A DNA stretch of 64,000 nt, from positions 777,307,864-777,371,863 of the forward strand of contig CM057338.1 of the NCBI GenBank assembly GCA_030015575.1, read 5' to 3'. The position numbers and the translations under genes are program-made. The notes below the pieces were generated by a model, which saw only the letters and a list, made by a program, of their open reading frames with translations, was not told the DNA's origin and did not search any database. Shown here piece after piece: positions 35,206 through 48,159 of this stretch; position 1 is the stretch's first letter, and every line of letters begins with the position of its first letter. The stretch is from Agapanthus africanus (Eukaryota; Streptophyta; Magnoliopsida; Asparagales; Amaryllidaceae).

Positions 35206-38155
35206 GTTAGGTTTTAACCTTCGGAGCATACGATGACCCTTGGTTGATGGAATAGGTGACTAAAGTAAAGTGACGTACCGTTGGTATGTTCCGCGGCATA
35301 TTTACGACACGCCACTCCACTTATGAAGCCTTAGGATGTACATTTCCTTGTTCAGTATTATATTCCTTCCTGATCTAGCCTCATCGGTACCAGTTATGGT
35401 TTTGCTGCCACGATTACGGGCAGGGAGAGCTACAGCTAGAGTTGCGGTCAGCACGAGCTCGTCACGAACGAGGACTGACCAGGGCGAAATTCCGGCGACA
35501 CACGATTATGGAGATGTGTCTTTTTACGGTGTTTTCGCGCCACGAGCGTTCGATGGGTCGCCGTATGAGATTACTCGGATGTGCCGATCTGTACCGGAGG
35601 ATCAAGCCACTGATAGAGGCCAGCCAGATTTTGATGACCGTTGGAGTATTGCTTACTCACGATGATGGAGGCACTGTTCAGCATGCAGACGAGTGAGCCA
35701 GCTATTGCTGCGAACGACGAGATATCGCCCCAGATGTTGGAGCTATTGCAGTACGAGTTGTACTAAGAGATGATAGAAGGTCGCTAGTCACCGAGGATGA
35801 ATGACTAGGACATGTGGTTCTTTCGCCTACCCCGATGCGAGGTCATCAGATAGATTGATTCCAGCTAGAGACGACTTCACGCGGAGACGTTGGGAGTCGA
35901 CAAAGACGATCGAATGTCAGAAACCTATTATTCCAAGTTTAAAGTAGTCGGAAAGTCATGCAGGCAATTCTATGGTCCCTTTAGAAGAATGAAACCCTAA
36001 CTCGACTTAATGACTGTGTGAAAGCCTTTGAACCTTCGGGTTTGCGGCAGTTCTACGGCGCCATTAGTGAGGCTTGGGTTTGCCCTTCTACGGCTGGACC
36101 GCCGATGCTGTGGTATGTACCCGATACTATTAAACTGTGCCCAAGATGTTGAGCTCTTGGGGGATTATGAGGTTTTGACAATCGATTGAATGGTTCGACT
36201 TAATTCGGATGCTAGGTGGTGAGATGCATTTCTTGGGAGACTTCCGATACGAGGATAGCCGTTGGAGTTCAGTCCATGCAGCCGCGACGAGACGAGTCCA
36301 AAGCAGACGACATTAGAGAAAAGTGAAGTAAGAGGTTCGTACTAGATCTAGATGAGATGACGTTCCACTCCGCCGACATCAGAGATGCGATGCGCATGCT
36401 GAGGCATGGTATATGGATTTACCTTCCAGAAGGAGTTGCGATGAGTATGTAGTCGTTCCAGAGCAAGATGCAGATATAGGAAAGGACGATGACTTCCGGA
36501 CAGCTGGCAGAGACGAGACATGGAAGAGACCGTGAGCAGGATTCCTTCTAGGACACTGCTGCAATGATACTTGCACCCAGGATCAGATGTGTCACGTACA
36601 TTCAGAGAGCCAGAGGCCGACGCCAGTGATATGCTATCTTACGAGTGGTCGCGATGATTGACCGGGAGATGACAAGAGACGTGCCAGAACGGGATCATCC
36701 CCGTTAGCACACCTGACAGGGCCGATGAGCCGATGGACCGAGAGATTGGTAATTCACAGTGAAGACCTTGACCCAGGAGTGGTCATTGTTACGCACACCA
36801 GCAGGCCAGAGTTCATGATCATCGACAAGACGTCCCACTAGTGACCGCGACAGTTGGCCAGAGATTCTTGAGTATGTGCTTGAGCGGGACTATTCCGCCA
36901 TACTAGATTTCGATGTTTTGGGGTGAATTATTAGCATGATTTGGTTTTGATGATTGAAGATTTACGATTTTCGCACAGTCGTTGCACTTGATATCGTTTT
37001 CGTGCTTTGGTTTCACATGTTTGTGATTTTACGGTTTTAGACATTTGAGTTGATTTTGTGCGTATGCACGCACACGATTTGGTTCCTGCACTCTGTATAG
37101 TTTATATATGCTTGCAGTGCAGTAATACGCCTTTTGTGCACTTAGATGCACTGGACTTCGATTTCGATTGTGATACTCGATATTTGTTTTGTGCACCTTG
37201 TGCACCTGATTTGATTTTGCGCATGTTCGGCGCTTGATGCTGGATTTCATGATTTCGTGCACGATGGATGCACCTGATTTGGATTTTCGCGCATGTTGAG
37301 TGCATGTCTTGAGATGCGATTTTGGTGCACACCAGATGCACTAAATCGAGATTTTTCGTGCATGTCAGATGCACCTGATTTTGCTGTTAGGCACGTACGT
37401 TGCCTATGACCGATGTTGTGTGGACAACCGTTGCACCTTGATGTTGTTTTGTGCACCTGCTTGGCACATGTATGGATTTTGATTTCCGTGCGCACCGGAC
37501 GCATAGGGTTTTCATACGCACTTTTGGATTGGTTCTATGGAGCAGTACGTTTTATGATATTTGCCATGTGTCTTCGTACTGGGCAGGACTAGTCAGAGGA
37601 CAGTACCTGAATGTATTTTGCATGCATTGATAGTTATTGAAGGGATTTCCAAAAAGCGAGCTATAGCCTCAGTATTTACCTACGTGTCTGATATGACACG
37701 AAATGTTTAAAACAAGGAGACCCTTCTAAATTGTTTCCAAAACGGCGGAATGTACATTTCAAACAAAGGTATATATGTATATAGTTATTTTCTTATGATA
37801 GACGTCCGCCACTGTGCAGTGTTATACGCGTTGCACAGCGACTTAAAGAGATTTGGCATGCATTTCCTTCAGATACTTACAGATATAGATTCGATATTTA
37901 CATGTATAGTTTCGAGTTATGTCATATTGGTTTTGATTTGGATTTGGCATTGATGTCTTCTCCATGACTCCGATGATTGCGGGATGCTTGACGGAGTTTT
38001 GATTTGAGTTATATGCTCATTTTTCAAGCGCATGCGCTGTGCTACGATTTGTTTTATGTATTTACAATTTCGGAGCCCAGACGACTTGATGGGTTTTCTT
38101 AGATGTTTTAGTATTTGGGGGAGTTTGAATTTAAATTCGGGGACCGAATTTCTTT
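35206..38155 (+). other. Interior of C: traces of gag, then noncoding
   Basis: The first half has weak gypsy gag resemblance: around 35915 a frame reads MSETYYSKF, like the helix motif in which gag proteins read VxxYxxxF. It is too decayed to delimit, with many breaks. From about 37040 to 37520 there is a TGCAC-rich degenerate repeat. No protease, RT, RNase H or integrase trace was found, unlike full Tekay elements. Confidence 0.6.
37040..37520 (+). repeat. Degenerate TGCACxTGATTT repeat in the interior of C
   Basis: The cores TGCAC or GTGCA recur more than a dozen times, often followed by CTGATTT or TTGATTT, with irregular spacing of about 20-60 bp. The open frames on the minus strand here are by-products of the repeat. 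Confidence 0.65.
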
Positions 38156-38167
38156 AAGGGGGGAGAT
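38156..38167 (+). other. Polypurine tract of C
   Basis: AAGGGGGGAGAT directly before the 3' LTR. Confidence 0.88.
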
Positions 38168-39974
38168 TGTAACGTTTTGAAAATCGTTTCGGTGAATTTC
38201 GAGAAAAAAAAACGGTAAAATAAGGGGGTTTTCCGTAAAAAGTCAAAATACAAATATCTTATTATAAAAATTAAATATACATATTCTAGCTATGTAATTG
38301 CTATTATTTGCTGTTTATTGAGCCGCTGGTGAAATTTCAAATTTTCTGAAAAAAATATTATTTTATTATTATTTTAAGCCGTCACTAATACATTTAATTA
38401 GGGAAAATTACAAATTGGAATGAGTTGAAACAAATTTTGTGCATCATAAAACATTAAATAAAATTTTATCATGTGGTTTTTGGAACGAAATCATTTGCCA
38501 AAACGGTTTAGAAATTATTGAAGAAAAAAGGCTTTTTTTTAGCGTAAATGGATGTTTGGGGTATTGTATTTATCATTTTTCAGCACCCCACACCCGTACC
38601 CACACCCACACACCCCCATTCACTTCTCCCCTTGGCTGAATTCAGCAGCCCCCATCTTTTTCCCCACTTGAATTTCAAAGGAAAGAAATGAAAGAAAAGA
38701 AAAGAAAAGAAAATGGATGAATGAGGTGGACTTTTGACTTTGGTTTGACCTTGACTTTCTCCCCCACTTTCTCTACCTCCCTCTCTCTCCTCTCCCCCTC
38801 CCATTCCAGCCGACCCCCCCCCTCTCCTACTGCAGCAACAGCCCCCCCCATTTCCCTTCTCTTTTCTCTTCAAAACTTCATAAAAAATTGCCCCAAAATC
38901 CATCAAAAAAATCCCAAAACCCAAATCCGACTCCTACCCATTTTAGCTTAGCCCGTATAGCATGGATCCTTATGAAAAGAGAGCATTTTGGAGGGCCATG
39001 GATGCTTGTGGATCTTCAAATGTTTTTGGGTATAATTCTAAACTTTTTTGCTTAGTTTGTTACTTAATTTCTTAAAGCTAAGTTAATTAAGTGTTAATTT
39101 GGGTTATGTGAGTTTAATTGCATGATTAAAGATTTCAAGTTAGGGTTTGTTGTGGAAATGAGTTGTGTTTGATTGTGTATGGTTTAGTGAGGTGGATTAA
39201 CATATTTAGTTTTGTAGAAAACTAATCTAGTTGTTAATTACAAGTTGTTACTTGAAAAATGTCCAAATTAAGCTTTTTGTTGCAAACTAGTTTTTTTGAT
39301 TTAATTCGAAATATGAGATTAAAAATATGGTTAGGGTTTTTATCATATTATTAACTTTATTAAGTGTATTTTAACACTTTAGTTCATGGAAATCCAACCT
39401 AAATTGTAGTTTGTGCATTTTTGCTATGAAATTGTTAAAAAGGGTATTTTGTAAACTAGAATATTAGGGTTTTGGAATTTAATGAGATTAAATTCCGGAA
39501 ATTGGTTCTATGACTTATTTAAGATATTTAATAAGTATATTGGCCGCTACATTCATTTAAACATCATGTTTTGTACAAATACGGCGAATTGTGCTTGCTA
39601 GATTTTCGGAAAAAAGAATTTTTAAGTGAAATTGGGGTTTTTGTGAGTTTTAACCTATTTTTATATTAAAATTAGTGTTCGTGAATGTGCAAATGAGTGT
39701 ATTTGGGTTTTTCTCGATGGTTTGGCGTTTGTACGCCGACGTCGAGGGTTTTTGGGTTGATTTGTGAAAGCAACCATAGGTTTTGACCTATGTGGGATTC
39801 GTGAGTCGTTTTGGTATTGAGTCGGATTTTAATGCGATACGGTGCGTTTTGATATGTAGGTAACCTATGTGGACTTCGAGAAGACAAGCAAGCGTGTGGC
39901 GACGTCGGCACCGGCTAGCGAGGACCAGGTGAGTAGATTTATATCTACGGGGAGAAGTCGGGTGGATGGCGTAT
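38168..39974 (+). repeat. 3' LTR of C, first part
   Basis: Matches 30700-32494 at about 99%. It is interrupted by D after GGATGGCGTAT and continues at 50379. Confidence 0.93.
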
Positions 39975-42193
39975 TGTAGGGTTCCTAGGCACTCTAGTTA
40001 AGTCTCACAAGTGATCAAACATGCACAAATCAAATTTTACGGGTGCCTACAAACCCGACTACGGATCGTTTACAAGATATTTAGGCGAAACAAGCAAACT
40101 AGTTAACATTTTAACTAAGGGAACGGATATACAACCTTTGTAGATCCGGTCCACCACCTCCACGGCTGCGCAATGAAGTCCTCTCCGCTGTCCAAATCAA
40201 AATCCGGGCTCTAGCGTCGGCTTCGTCGGAGAATGGGCGGGCTTGATCGTCGGTTCGATGCCGAAGATGATCTACGTCGAGGCATCGCTAGATCAAGCTC
40301 CAACTTCACCAAGTCAAGAAAACTTGTGAAGGAAACACCCTATACTACTTGGCAAGAGGTAGAGGATGAAGAAATAGGAAGTGGGTAGACTTTAGTTTTG
40401 GATTTCTCACTAATTTTCATCACTTGCCATTGGAGTAGCAAGCTTTCTCCATGGAAGAAGAAGATGAAGAAGAAGAAGATGATATGATAAGTCTTAAATA
40501 ATTAGATAAATAATTCAATACTTATCATACTTTCAACTATAGTTAAGTGTAGAGAATTAACATGGGTTAGTTAAATGGTTAGGGTTAAGCAAAACAACAA
40601 AAGAATGACTTAGTCAAAGTTTCAAGAAACTTCAACTAAAAACAAAACATACAACCATTCATTTATCTTTTTCCTTTTCCAAAATGAATAAATAAGAAAA
40701 AGTTAAATGAATAAATAATCAAAACCCTAATCATTAACTTAAACCATGGTTTGATTCTTTACACTTAACCAAGTAAGCATGTATCATCAAACATGATACA
40801 AACATGTGCACAAAACTATATCGCATATACAATGTGTACAATTCAAGTGAGAAAATCCTTTTAAAGTGAACCAATACTAGTTAACGCAAAGTAATATATC
40901 AAATATATAAATATGCACTAAATCATTAAATCAACACTTGATTTAACGATCCGGTCATATCGGATATAACCGACTAGTATCATATGTATCGGCTTATCGA
41001 ATCAATCCTTGATTCGATAACTAGGTTACATCGCATATAACCAATCGATACAATCATCGCGAGAATGGAATACGGTATCACATACACGCATTATTCTCGG
41101 TCCCGCACATATCTCATATGCGCTCCTATTTCGTTTCGCTTGAGCCAGGAAACCTCTATGTAGGACTCTAAAGACTCGTCAATACGCCGGCAGCAGATGA
41201 TGATCATATCAAACACCCACAAGCCGCAAGCGGTCTGCTAAACGTAACGGCCACCCGGGTATTGAGCGATCAGAAGATCGACGAGCAAGCCCGCTCACAC
41301 TCCTGTGAATCCAACCAGTAACACTTACCGTACAGTCCGGTCTGTTCGTCTGATATGTCGCATATCTCGCCTAGGGGTGGTAAACGTCAGACCCCAGTAG
41401 CTCGATAAGTCATGCTGACTTGAGGTCCATAACATTCGTGAAACTACTGATAACTCTTACCAGTATATCACTGCAACCCTGGCCAGGGATTTCCTGTTAT
41501 GGCCAGTCGAGCATAGCACAACATCAACCCCCAATACCGGGAGAGACGAATCCCCTCCTATCGCTCATTGCCTCCATGTGAATCGGGACTGTACCCAAAA
41601 ACCACCTGTTTGCACAACTCAGTAGAGCCGTGGTAGGGTGGAAATCAAAGCACAGTGGGAGACACACAAGACTCTATGACGATCTCGGGTCAACAGACTA
41701 AGCTGTACCAGTGTCACCAGAGAACTCCCATCTGACGTGAGGTATAATACCATCTGGGAGTTCTCGGCGAGTCCGTTCAGTGTACCCAGTCTCCACTGAG
41801 CACCCGCATACCATCTTCGATGTCAAACACCAATGGATATGGGATCATCCATCGCCCATCGCATGGGTCGAGAAGATATGCGTTAGTCTACTCTGGAATA
41901 TCGATGCCCCGTCTCGATATTCCCACGACTAGGAACAATGAAGGATGTACTCACTGACTACCCAGGCCCCACTAGTATGATCTTCATCATAGTCCTGGAA
42001 GTCGAGTACACATCCTAAGGGCTTTATCAACATGTAATCAGAGAGACAGAAAGTATACATGTTAAGATAAAGAGCAACCAGATAGCGTACTATCATGTCG
42101 AGCAAGAAAGTCATTCCTATATATGTCCCAGCATCCACTACAATATACATCCAATGTACAGTAATGGCCTCTAGGGCATACATATAACTAACA
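39975..42193 (-). repeat. 3' LTR of D
   Basis: On the minus strand it starts TGTTAGTTATATGTATGCCC at 42193 and ends CCTACA at 39975. It holds a short GAA/GAT microsatellite (40453-40483). Confidence 0.95.
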
Positions 42194-42206
42194 ATCTCCC
42201 ACTTGC
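42194..42206 (-). other. Polypurine tract of D
   Basis: On the minus strand, GCAAGTGGGAGAT beside the 3' LTR. Confidence 0.85.
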
Positions 42207-45008
42207 ACTAGGGCCATCTGTAGCAGTGGTTGCAGTATCACATACTCAACCATCCCCTAAAAGTCTCTTTTTGGGAAAAAAGGCCTTCATGAGTGGATCC
42301 GCCGTGTTGTCCTCTGAGTCTACTCTCCTAACCTCGATCTCCCTGGAAATCAACTATCTCCATGATCAGGTGATGCTGCCTCAGAATATGTCTGGGTCAC
42401 TGATGGGACCAGGGTTCCAGGGCCAAAGCCACACTTCCATTGTCATACAATGGCAGGAACCTAGTTCATCTTATGAACCAATATACACCCAAACTGCCTC
42501 TTTGGTAGTATCTTTAATAGCGATGTTACCAGCCTTTATCGTCTAGTTTGTCACGGTATCTAGCTTGGAAATCTTCCAACATACCGTCCCTTTACTGAGG
42601 GTAAAGACAATGCCTGTGACTGACATTCAGTCGTCTTTATCACCCTGGAACACTTCCAGTGATTCTCCCCAGGATTGATTGATACAATCTCACTATACCT
42701 AGTGAGAAGCCTAATATCCCTTTAGATCTATCTCATAGGTCCAAATCTCAGGATTTAGGAGGTATCATCTTTATCCTATTTGGAGAATCCTAGTGATAAT
42801 AGGAGATTGACCGATCGTAGTATAGGAAACTCTTTTCCTATCAAGAGTATGTTGTCTACGTACAATACGAAGATGACCACCTTACTCTCTACTACCCTTT
42901 TGTAAATACAAGGTTCGTCTACCATTTTGGTGAGGTCAAACACTTTGACTATCACATCAAAACAGACGTTCCAACTCCGCGATGCCTGCTTCATTATGTA
43001 AAGCAACCTGCACACGTTTCCGCTGCTCCCACTGTTTACGAAGACCTCTGGCTGTGTTCTTATAGACGTTCTCTTCTAAATCAGTATTTAGAAAAACAGT
43101 CATGGCACCCAACCGCCAGATATCGTAGTCATGGTATGTAGCCGTGGTAAGTAGGATCTGGATAGACTAAAGCATAACTACTCGAAAAAGGTTTCATCAT
43201 TATCCACGCCTGGTCGATGACGAAAACCTTTAACAAGTCTAGCTTTGAAAGTCTCAACTTTTCCATCTATACCAAGTAATCTTCTCAAGATATACTTGCT
43301 CCTGATGGGGATTTAACCCTTCAGATATAGCAACCAAAGTCCATACTTTGTTGGTGTATAAGGATTCTATCTCAGATCACTAAGCATCCAGCCATTCTTA
43401 CAGAGTCCCTACTCTCGATGGCCTGCTCGAAACTAGTTGGGTCATCATCTCATGATGCAATCCTTGCTCCCACTGTCATCGAGAAACCGAGGTATCTCTC
43501 AGGCAGGCGAGGAACCCTACCAGATCGGCGGAGAGGCTGAGGTTCGTCGGGGACTATAGAATCCTTTGGTTCTGTCAAATCATCTGCTGTAGTTTGTATA
43601 GCTGGAACCTTTCCAGTTCTACATTACAGACCTTGCCTCGATCTTGTCCGGATTTTTCTTTTGACATAGGCCGGACAATCCCAAATCTTAACTTACTTAA
43701 GAGATAGGATCTTCCCACACCATATCTTATATGGAGTGGTAGGCAGTGATTTGATTCAAACCCTATTCAATAGGTATGCATCTTCTCAAGCGCATAACTC
43801 CCAAAAAGGAAACAGGTAACTCAGCAGTACTCATCATAGAGCACACCTTATCATATAGGGTGTGATTGCTCCGTCCCGATATACCATCGTGCTATGGTTT
43901 ATTCAGAGGAGTAACACTGAGAGAAAATCTCATTCTCCTTTAGAATAGTCCAGGAATTCTATGCACAAGTATTCTCCTCCCTGATCTTATCATAGGACAT
44001 AATACTTATACCCGTATTTTGGTTCTCTACTTCTAACTTATATTCTGTGAATATCTCAAAAGGTTCGGACTTATGTTTCAACAGGAATATATGACTGAAT
44101 CTTGAGAGATTATCAGAGGATATAATGAAGTATAAAGAACCAGTCCTGGCATGTGTAGACAGGAGACTTTACATACATCATCATGTATCAGTCCCAAGAG
44201 TTCATTAACTCTTTCTCGGCTTCCAGTAAGCAGAGCTGGTGTCATTATATCTTTGTGACATGACTGGCAAGTTTGACAAGATGTAAATTTAAACTGATTT
44301 AAATATGCATCTAAAATGTAACTTCAGCCAGTCGGGTCGCATTGACATGACCTAGTCTACAATACCTCAAGAAGAATTCGTTCATTTCTGAACTCTTCTT
44401 CTTGTGTGTGTTCAGTATACTAGGAACTGTAGTTTGATTTAGAACGTTAATGCTTTTAGATAGCGTGCCTGAACCGATCAACTTTTGATATAGGAAGTGT
44501 TCAAAACATTATCCATCAATACAAAATTATATCCTTTCTTTACTAATAAAGAGACTGATATGATTTTGTATATCAGGTTCGGTATCTAATAGCATTTGTT
44601 CAGAATCAATGTATTCGTAATACAGGGTGACAGTGACCAACAGACTTGGCTGCAACACTTGCCCCGTTTTCTGTCTCATGAAACTTATCACCCGTTCTCA
44701 GTTTTTCTACCATTTTGTAGCCCTATGTAACAGCTTACATATCTGGGATCCTGATCCGGTATCATATACCCAGGATGCAGAGGATACTGAGAAACAGTTC
44801 TTTGTAATGAACACACCCGAAGGAGATGCATCATATGCACTTTCTTTGTTTGGGCGGCATAGGAATTCTGGTATTCCCCAATTTCCTGCTCTGTCTTATA
44901 ACAATTATAAGTTGGAGCGGGACCAACGTTCCCCAGCTCAGTATAACAAGCGGGTTCGGTCAATACATCCGTATTATTATCTTGATTAAGGCGTGATATG
45001 GTCGCTAC
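42207..45008 (-). pseudogene. Fossil copia pol of D
   Basis: It aligns by eye with the pol of A throughout: RNase H end near 42400, RT around the YVDD-like box (VLYVDNILLIGKE near 42850), the RT start near 43200, integrase about 43700-44300, and the protease region near 44750. It is broken more than ten times and lacks any long frame although the LTRs are young, so the decay was mostly inherited. No gag is recognisable between the pyrimidine tract and the protease, as in A. Confidence 0.85.
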
Positions 45009-45034
45009 CTGGAGAGAGAGAGAAGAAAACACTC
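45009..45034 (-). promoter_or_regulatory. Pyrimidine tract plus CAG of D (3' splice-site-like)
   Basis: On the minus strand, TTTTCTTCTCTCTCTCTCCAG then GTAGCGACC, in the same position as in A. Confidence 0.5.
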
Positions 45035-45450
45035 TGCGTGCGCTCTTGCAAGATTAGATTGGTTATGTATTTTATCTAATCAGGATGGCTCCCACTATTT
45101 TTATCAAATCTTCCTTCAAACCCTAAAAGGAATGACTAGCCGGGATTAATTACACTCTACAAGTTCGCCAATCTTTTAGCCAGGCCAGTGTCGTTACTTT
45201 GAGGGAGGTTCCCCGTGCTTTCGCACGGACCTAATTACAGAAAACCTCGTTTTCCCAGAGGCGTAACCCCGTTGACACCTTTCTAGACACCTACTTGATC
45301 GGCTAATTGCAAAGTGCAAAACTCTCCCAGGAGTAACAATTACTCGCAGTGGGTATCGGGATCCAACTATCATATAGAAGGTATGCAATCTCATTGCAAA
45401 TTTCAACACTTGAAACTCCCGATAAAGGTTTTTACCCCTAGCACCTATGA

Positions 45451-45642
45451 CCTTGGCTAAGGTCAACAAATCATAGGTACTAGTCAAGTTCTACCCGTCA
45501 TTTCGTGATTAATTAGACCCACCCACATGACCCTTGGCTAAGGTCAACAAAGCCACATGACTGTCCTAACTAATCGCATCATATGCAGTGTAGGAAGACA
45601 TCACTTAGCTACCGTACACTGTGCCTTGACTATGGTCAACAA
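45451..45642 (-). promoter_or_regulatory. Three-hairpin array in leader of D
   Basis: Plus-strand motifs CCTTGGCTAAGGTCAACAA at 45451 and 45532 and CCTTGACTATGGTCAACAA at 45624 (spacings 81 and 92). Outer stems: ACCTATGA/TCATAGGT around the first listed and CTGTG/CACAG around the last, both paired changes relative to G and B. Confidence 0.85.
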
Positions 45643-45794
45643 ACACAGCACGAATACTAAGTACTCTACTTCCTAAAATGACGGAGGGTTGCGAATGGTT
45701 TTTGTGAAAACCTTTAACGCTTTGAACTTGATCTCGTTGCGGAATCAAACGGTTTTTAAATGGAATGCTTTTCGAAGCTTTTCTAGTTTTGCTA

Positions 45795-46030
45795 AAGGGG
45801 TCACTCCCGGTGAAGGGATCGTCGGCCCTTTCCTCGTCGAATGAGGTGCGGGATATATCATATATATCACTGTGCAAAGCGGAAACTATAGAAGCGATCA
45901 AATGACAAACCGAGTGTGTAGCATCTGCCAGTTATTGCTAAAGGAGTCACTCCCGGTGAAGGGATCTCGGTCCTTTCCCTATCGAATAAGGTGCAGGATG
46001 TTCTACAAGGAACACCGTGATGCAAAGCAA
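45795..46030 (-). repeat. Doubled leader unit of D
   Basis: Two copies about 147 bp apart, each with GTCACTCCCGGTGAAGGGAT and following short stems; same layout as in A, E, G and H. Confidence 0.75.
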
Positions 46031-46034
46031 GAAC

Positions 46035-48146
46035 TGTAGCTACCTGTTTTAATTTGAAATTCGATTCCACAACATCAATTAGGTTTATTTTCTTTCATCA
46101 ATCTCATTAATGAATATCCCATCATTAAGGTCCACCTAAACATCACAGATAAATATAACGTACGCTTATGCCATCCGCATTCGCCTCGATGTCCCGTCTG
46201 CACCGTTAGGTTAGGTAACTAACGGCAGAGCGGGGCAGGGCTAGCGCGGGTGTAAAACATAAGCAACGTTTATATAATATATCATATATACTATATATAA
46301 TATCTGTCACAGAACATCACATGATCACATCACAGATAAATCACAGCAGAAGAAACATATGAAATATTGGATATACTAGGACGTCCGTGTTTTCAATACG
46401 AGCCAGTATAAAACACGGATTCCACGGTCGTGATGAATAGCCAATCCCACACCCCTAGACCCCTACGAGAGCGGCAAGCAACCCTACCAATTCTAGGGTT
46501 AGGAGACCCGGACTCGACTCCTCGAGTTGGTCTCCCACTGGACCCTAGAACCCGGTTACTTGTGCTCCCCTCCTTGGGTCTATCCTAATGCGGAAAAGTA
46601 AATAATATACAACGGGTGACGACTTCCGCAACCTGGAAGTGCCCCAATAAAAGAATATTACATACAAGTTTTTACATGAATGAAAATGAAAAACACTCAT
46701 CTCACATAAAAACCCCCGGCTATTCAAACACGACGATCCAATATAACATATCCATCAACACATAACATCACATGTCATCAACGTAAGTAAATATGCGCAT
46801 CCCAATTGTCGTTGACATATAGCAACGAAACCGGCGATATCACATATTACACTTACGGTCACAGAAAAGAAAGTGTAAAACTACAACAGTTGGAATCCGC
46901 AACCACCTCAGACATCGCATGCCTGACCAAATGAATTACTTAGACATCGCATGCCTAACAATTATAAACCCCGCATTTTAGTCTCATTATCGAAAACTCT
47001 TTTCAATATCAAGTCGGGCAATTCAACAGGATTCCCGACATTCTGATCGAATGCTCGTCGCAAACTTCAGTAGACGACCGCACCACTAACGCCGTCGACA
47101 AAGTGCACCAAGGCGGAACACCGATACCGCGAGCACCCGAACGGATGCTTTCGGCGACGGGGTTCTCCTACAGTCACTTGGTCGGGGCTATGGTGTGAGG
47201 CTGTCTATCAAGTTTACCCGGCGAGTATCCGCGTACACTACGTGATTGCGACAGACTTTTGATCACATCAAAATTCCGTGGCAACCGATCAAGTGAGACT
47301 AAACTGCTATGTTTATAATATTCATTCCGTTATCTCATAACTATTTGTGAATTCCAATTATTGTATCACATTCCGGATAAATAGAAAATGCTAAACTTTT
47401 CGATCGAACAATCGAACACCCAAGTTTTCCCGATACAGCTCAACACATGAAATAAGTCTAATAACATTCAGTTCGTGCCTCAGTACCAACGGTCCAGCCG
47501 TAGAAGGGTCAAGCCAACGCCTCACATATGGCACGCCGTACTGCCCCAAACCCGAAGGTTCAAAGGGCAGTTCAATACGGTCACATAATCGAGTTAAGGT
47601 TTGTTGTCTTCTAGAGGGTCCATCGCGTTACTTGCACTACTTAGAACGTCGTTAAACTACGGAAAAATCCAACAATTGGAAATTTCCCGGCAGGGGAAAA
47701 AGTGGGTATTTATATCCGGTTGAACTTTTTAACATATTCTAAAATTACCCGGAAAGCCACACCGACAAAATTAGACAGTCCGATCGAATATACAGAGTTC
47801 CCAATACAAGCCAGAAAATAAAACTCTGGAATAAATATTAAAATAATCCCAGGAAACCCAGCACTACTTACTAAGAGTTACTGTGCAAACGTCGATGCAC
47901 AAAACGACAAACTAGCCGCGGAACCGCCGCATGAGCATGCTCATGCCGCGGATCCGCGGTGACTTTAAGGAATCAGTACACCGAATTTTGCAGTAACCCT
48001 TACATTTTCCTGCTGAATTTTCTGGATATTTTTAATTTCGAAAAATCCACATTTTACAGAAAAGTCCAGAGAGCAATTTTCAAAGTCGGGTTTTGGGTCG
48101 ATCGGACTTCTAACTCCGTCGGGACTTCGCCTAAGGCTCTAGCTAG
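46035..48146 (-). other. Remaining 5' leader of D
   Basis: Noncoding leader parallel to that of A at 23455-25284. It includes the GC-rich inverted repeat (about 47914-47960, GCGGAACCGCCGC against CCGCGGATCCGCGG) and one block without a counterpart in A (47014-47287, listed separately). Confidence 0.75.
47014..47287. repeat. 274 bp extra block in the leader of D, flanked by ATCAAG
   Basis: A at about 24431 reads from ATCAAG straight into TGAGACTAAAC, while D has this block between two ATCAAG copies (47008-47013 and 47288-47293). The layout suits an insertion with a 6 bp target duplication. I see no convincing terminal inverted repeats, tail or coding frame, so its class is unknown. The alternative is a recombination loss in A between the short repeats. 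Confidence 0.6.
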
Positions 48147-48158
48147 GCTCTGATACCA
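48147..48158 (-). other. Primer binding site of D (initiator Met tRNA)
   Basis: On the minus strand, TGGTATCAGAGC one base after the 5' LTR. Confidence 0.92.
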
Positions 48159-48159
48159 C

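Noticed and set aside
37029-37504. Cysteine- and histidine-rich minus-strand open frames
   Set aside because: They follow from the TGCAC repeat read in several frames; there is no regular zinc-finger spacing.
47014-47287. The block as a MITE or SINE
   Set aside because: No terminal inverted repeats, no A/B boxes and no tail that I could see; kept as unknown class.
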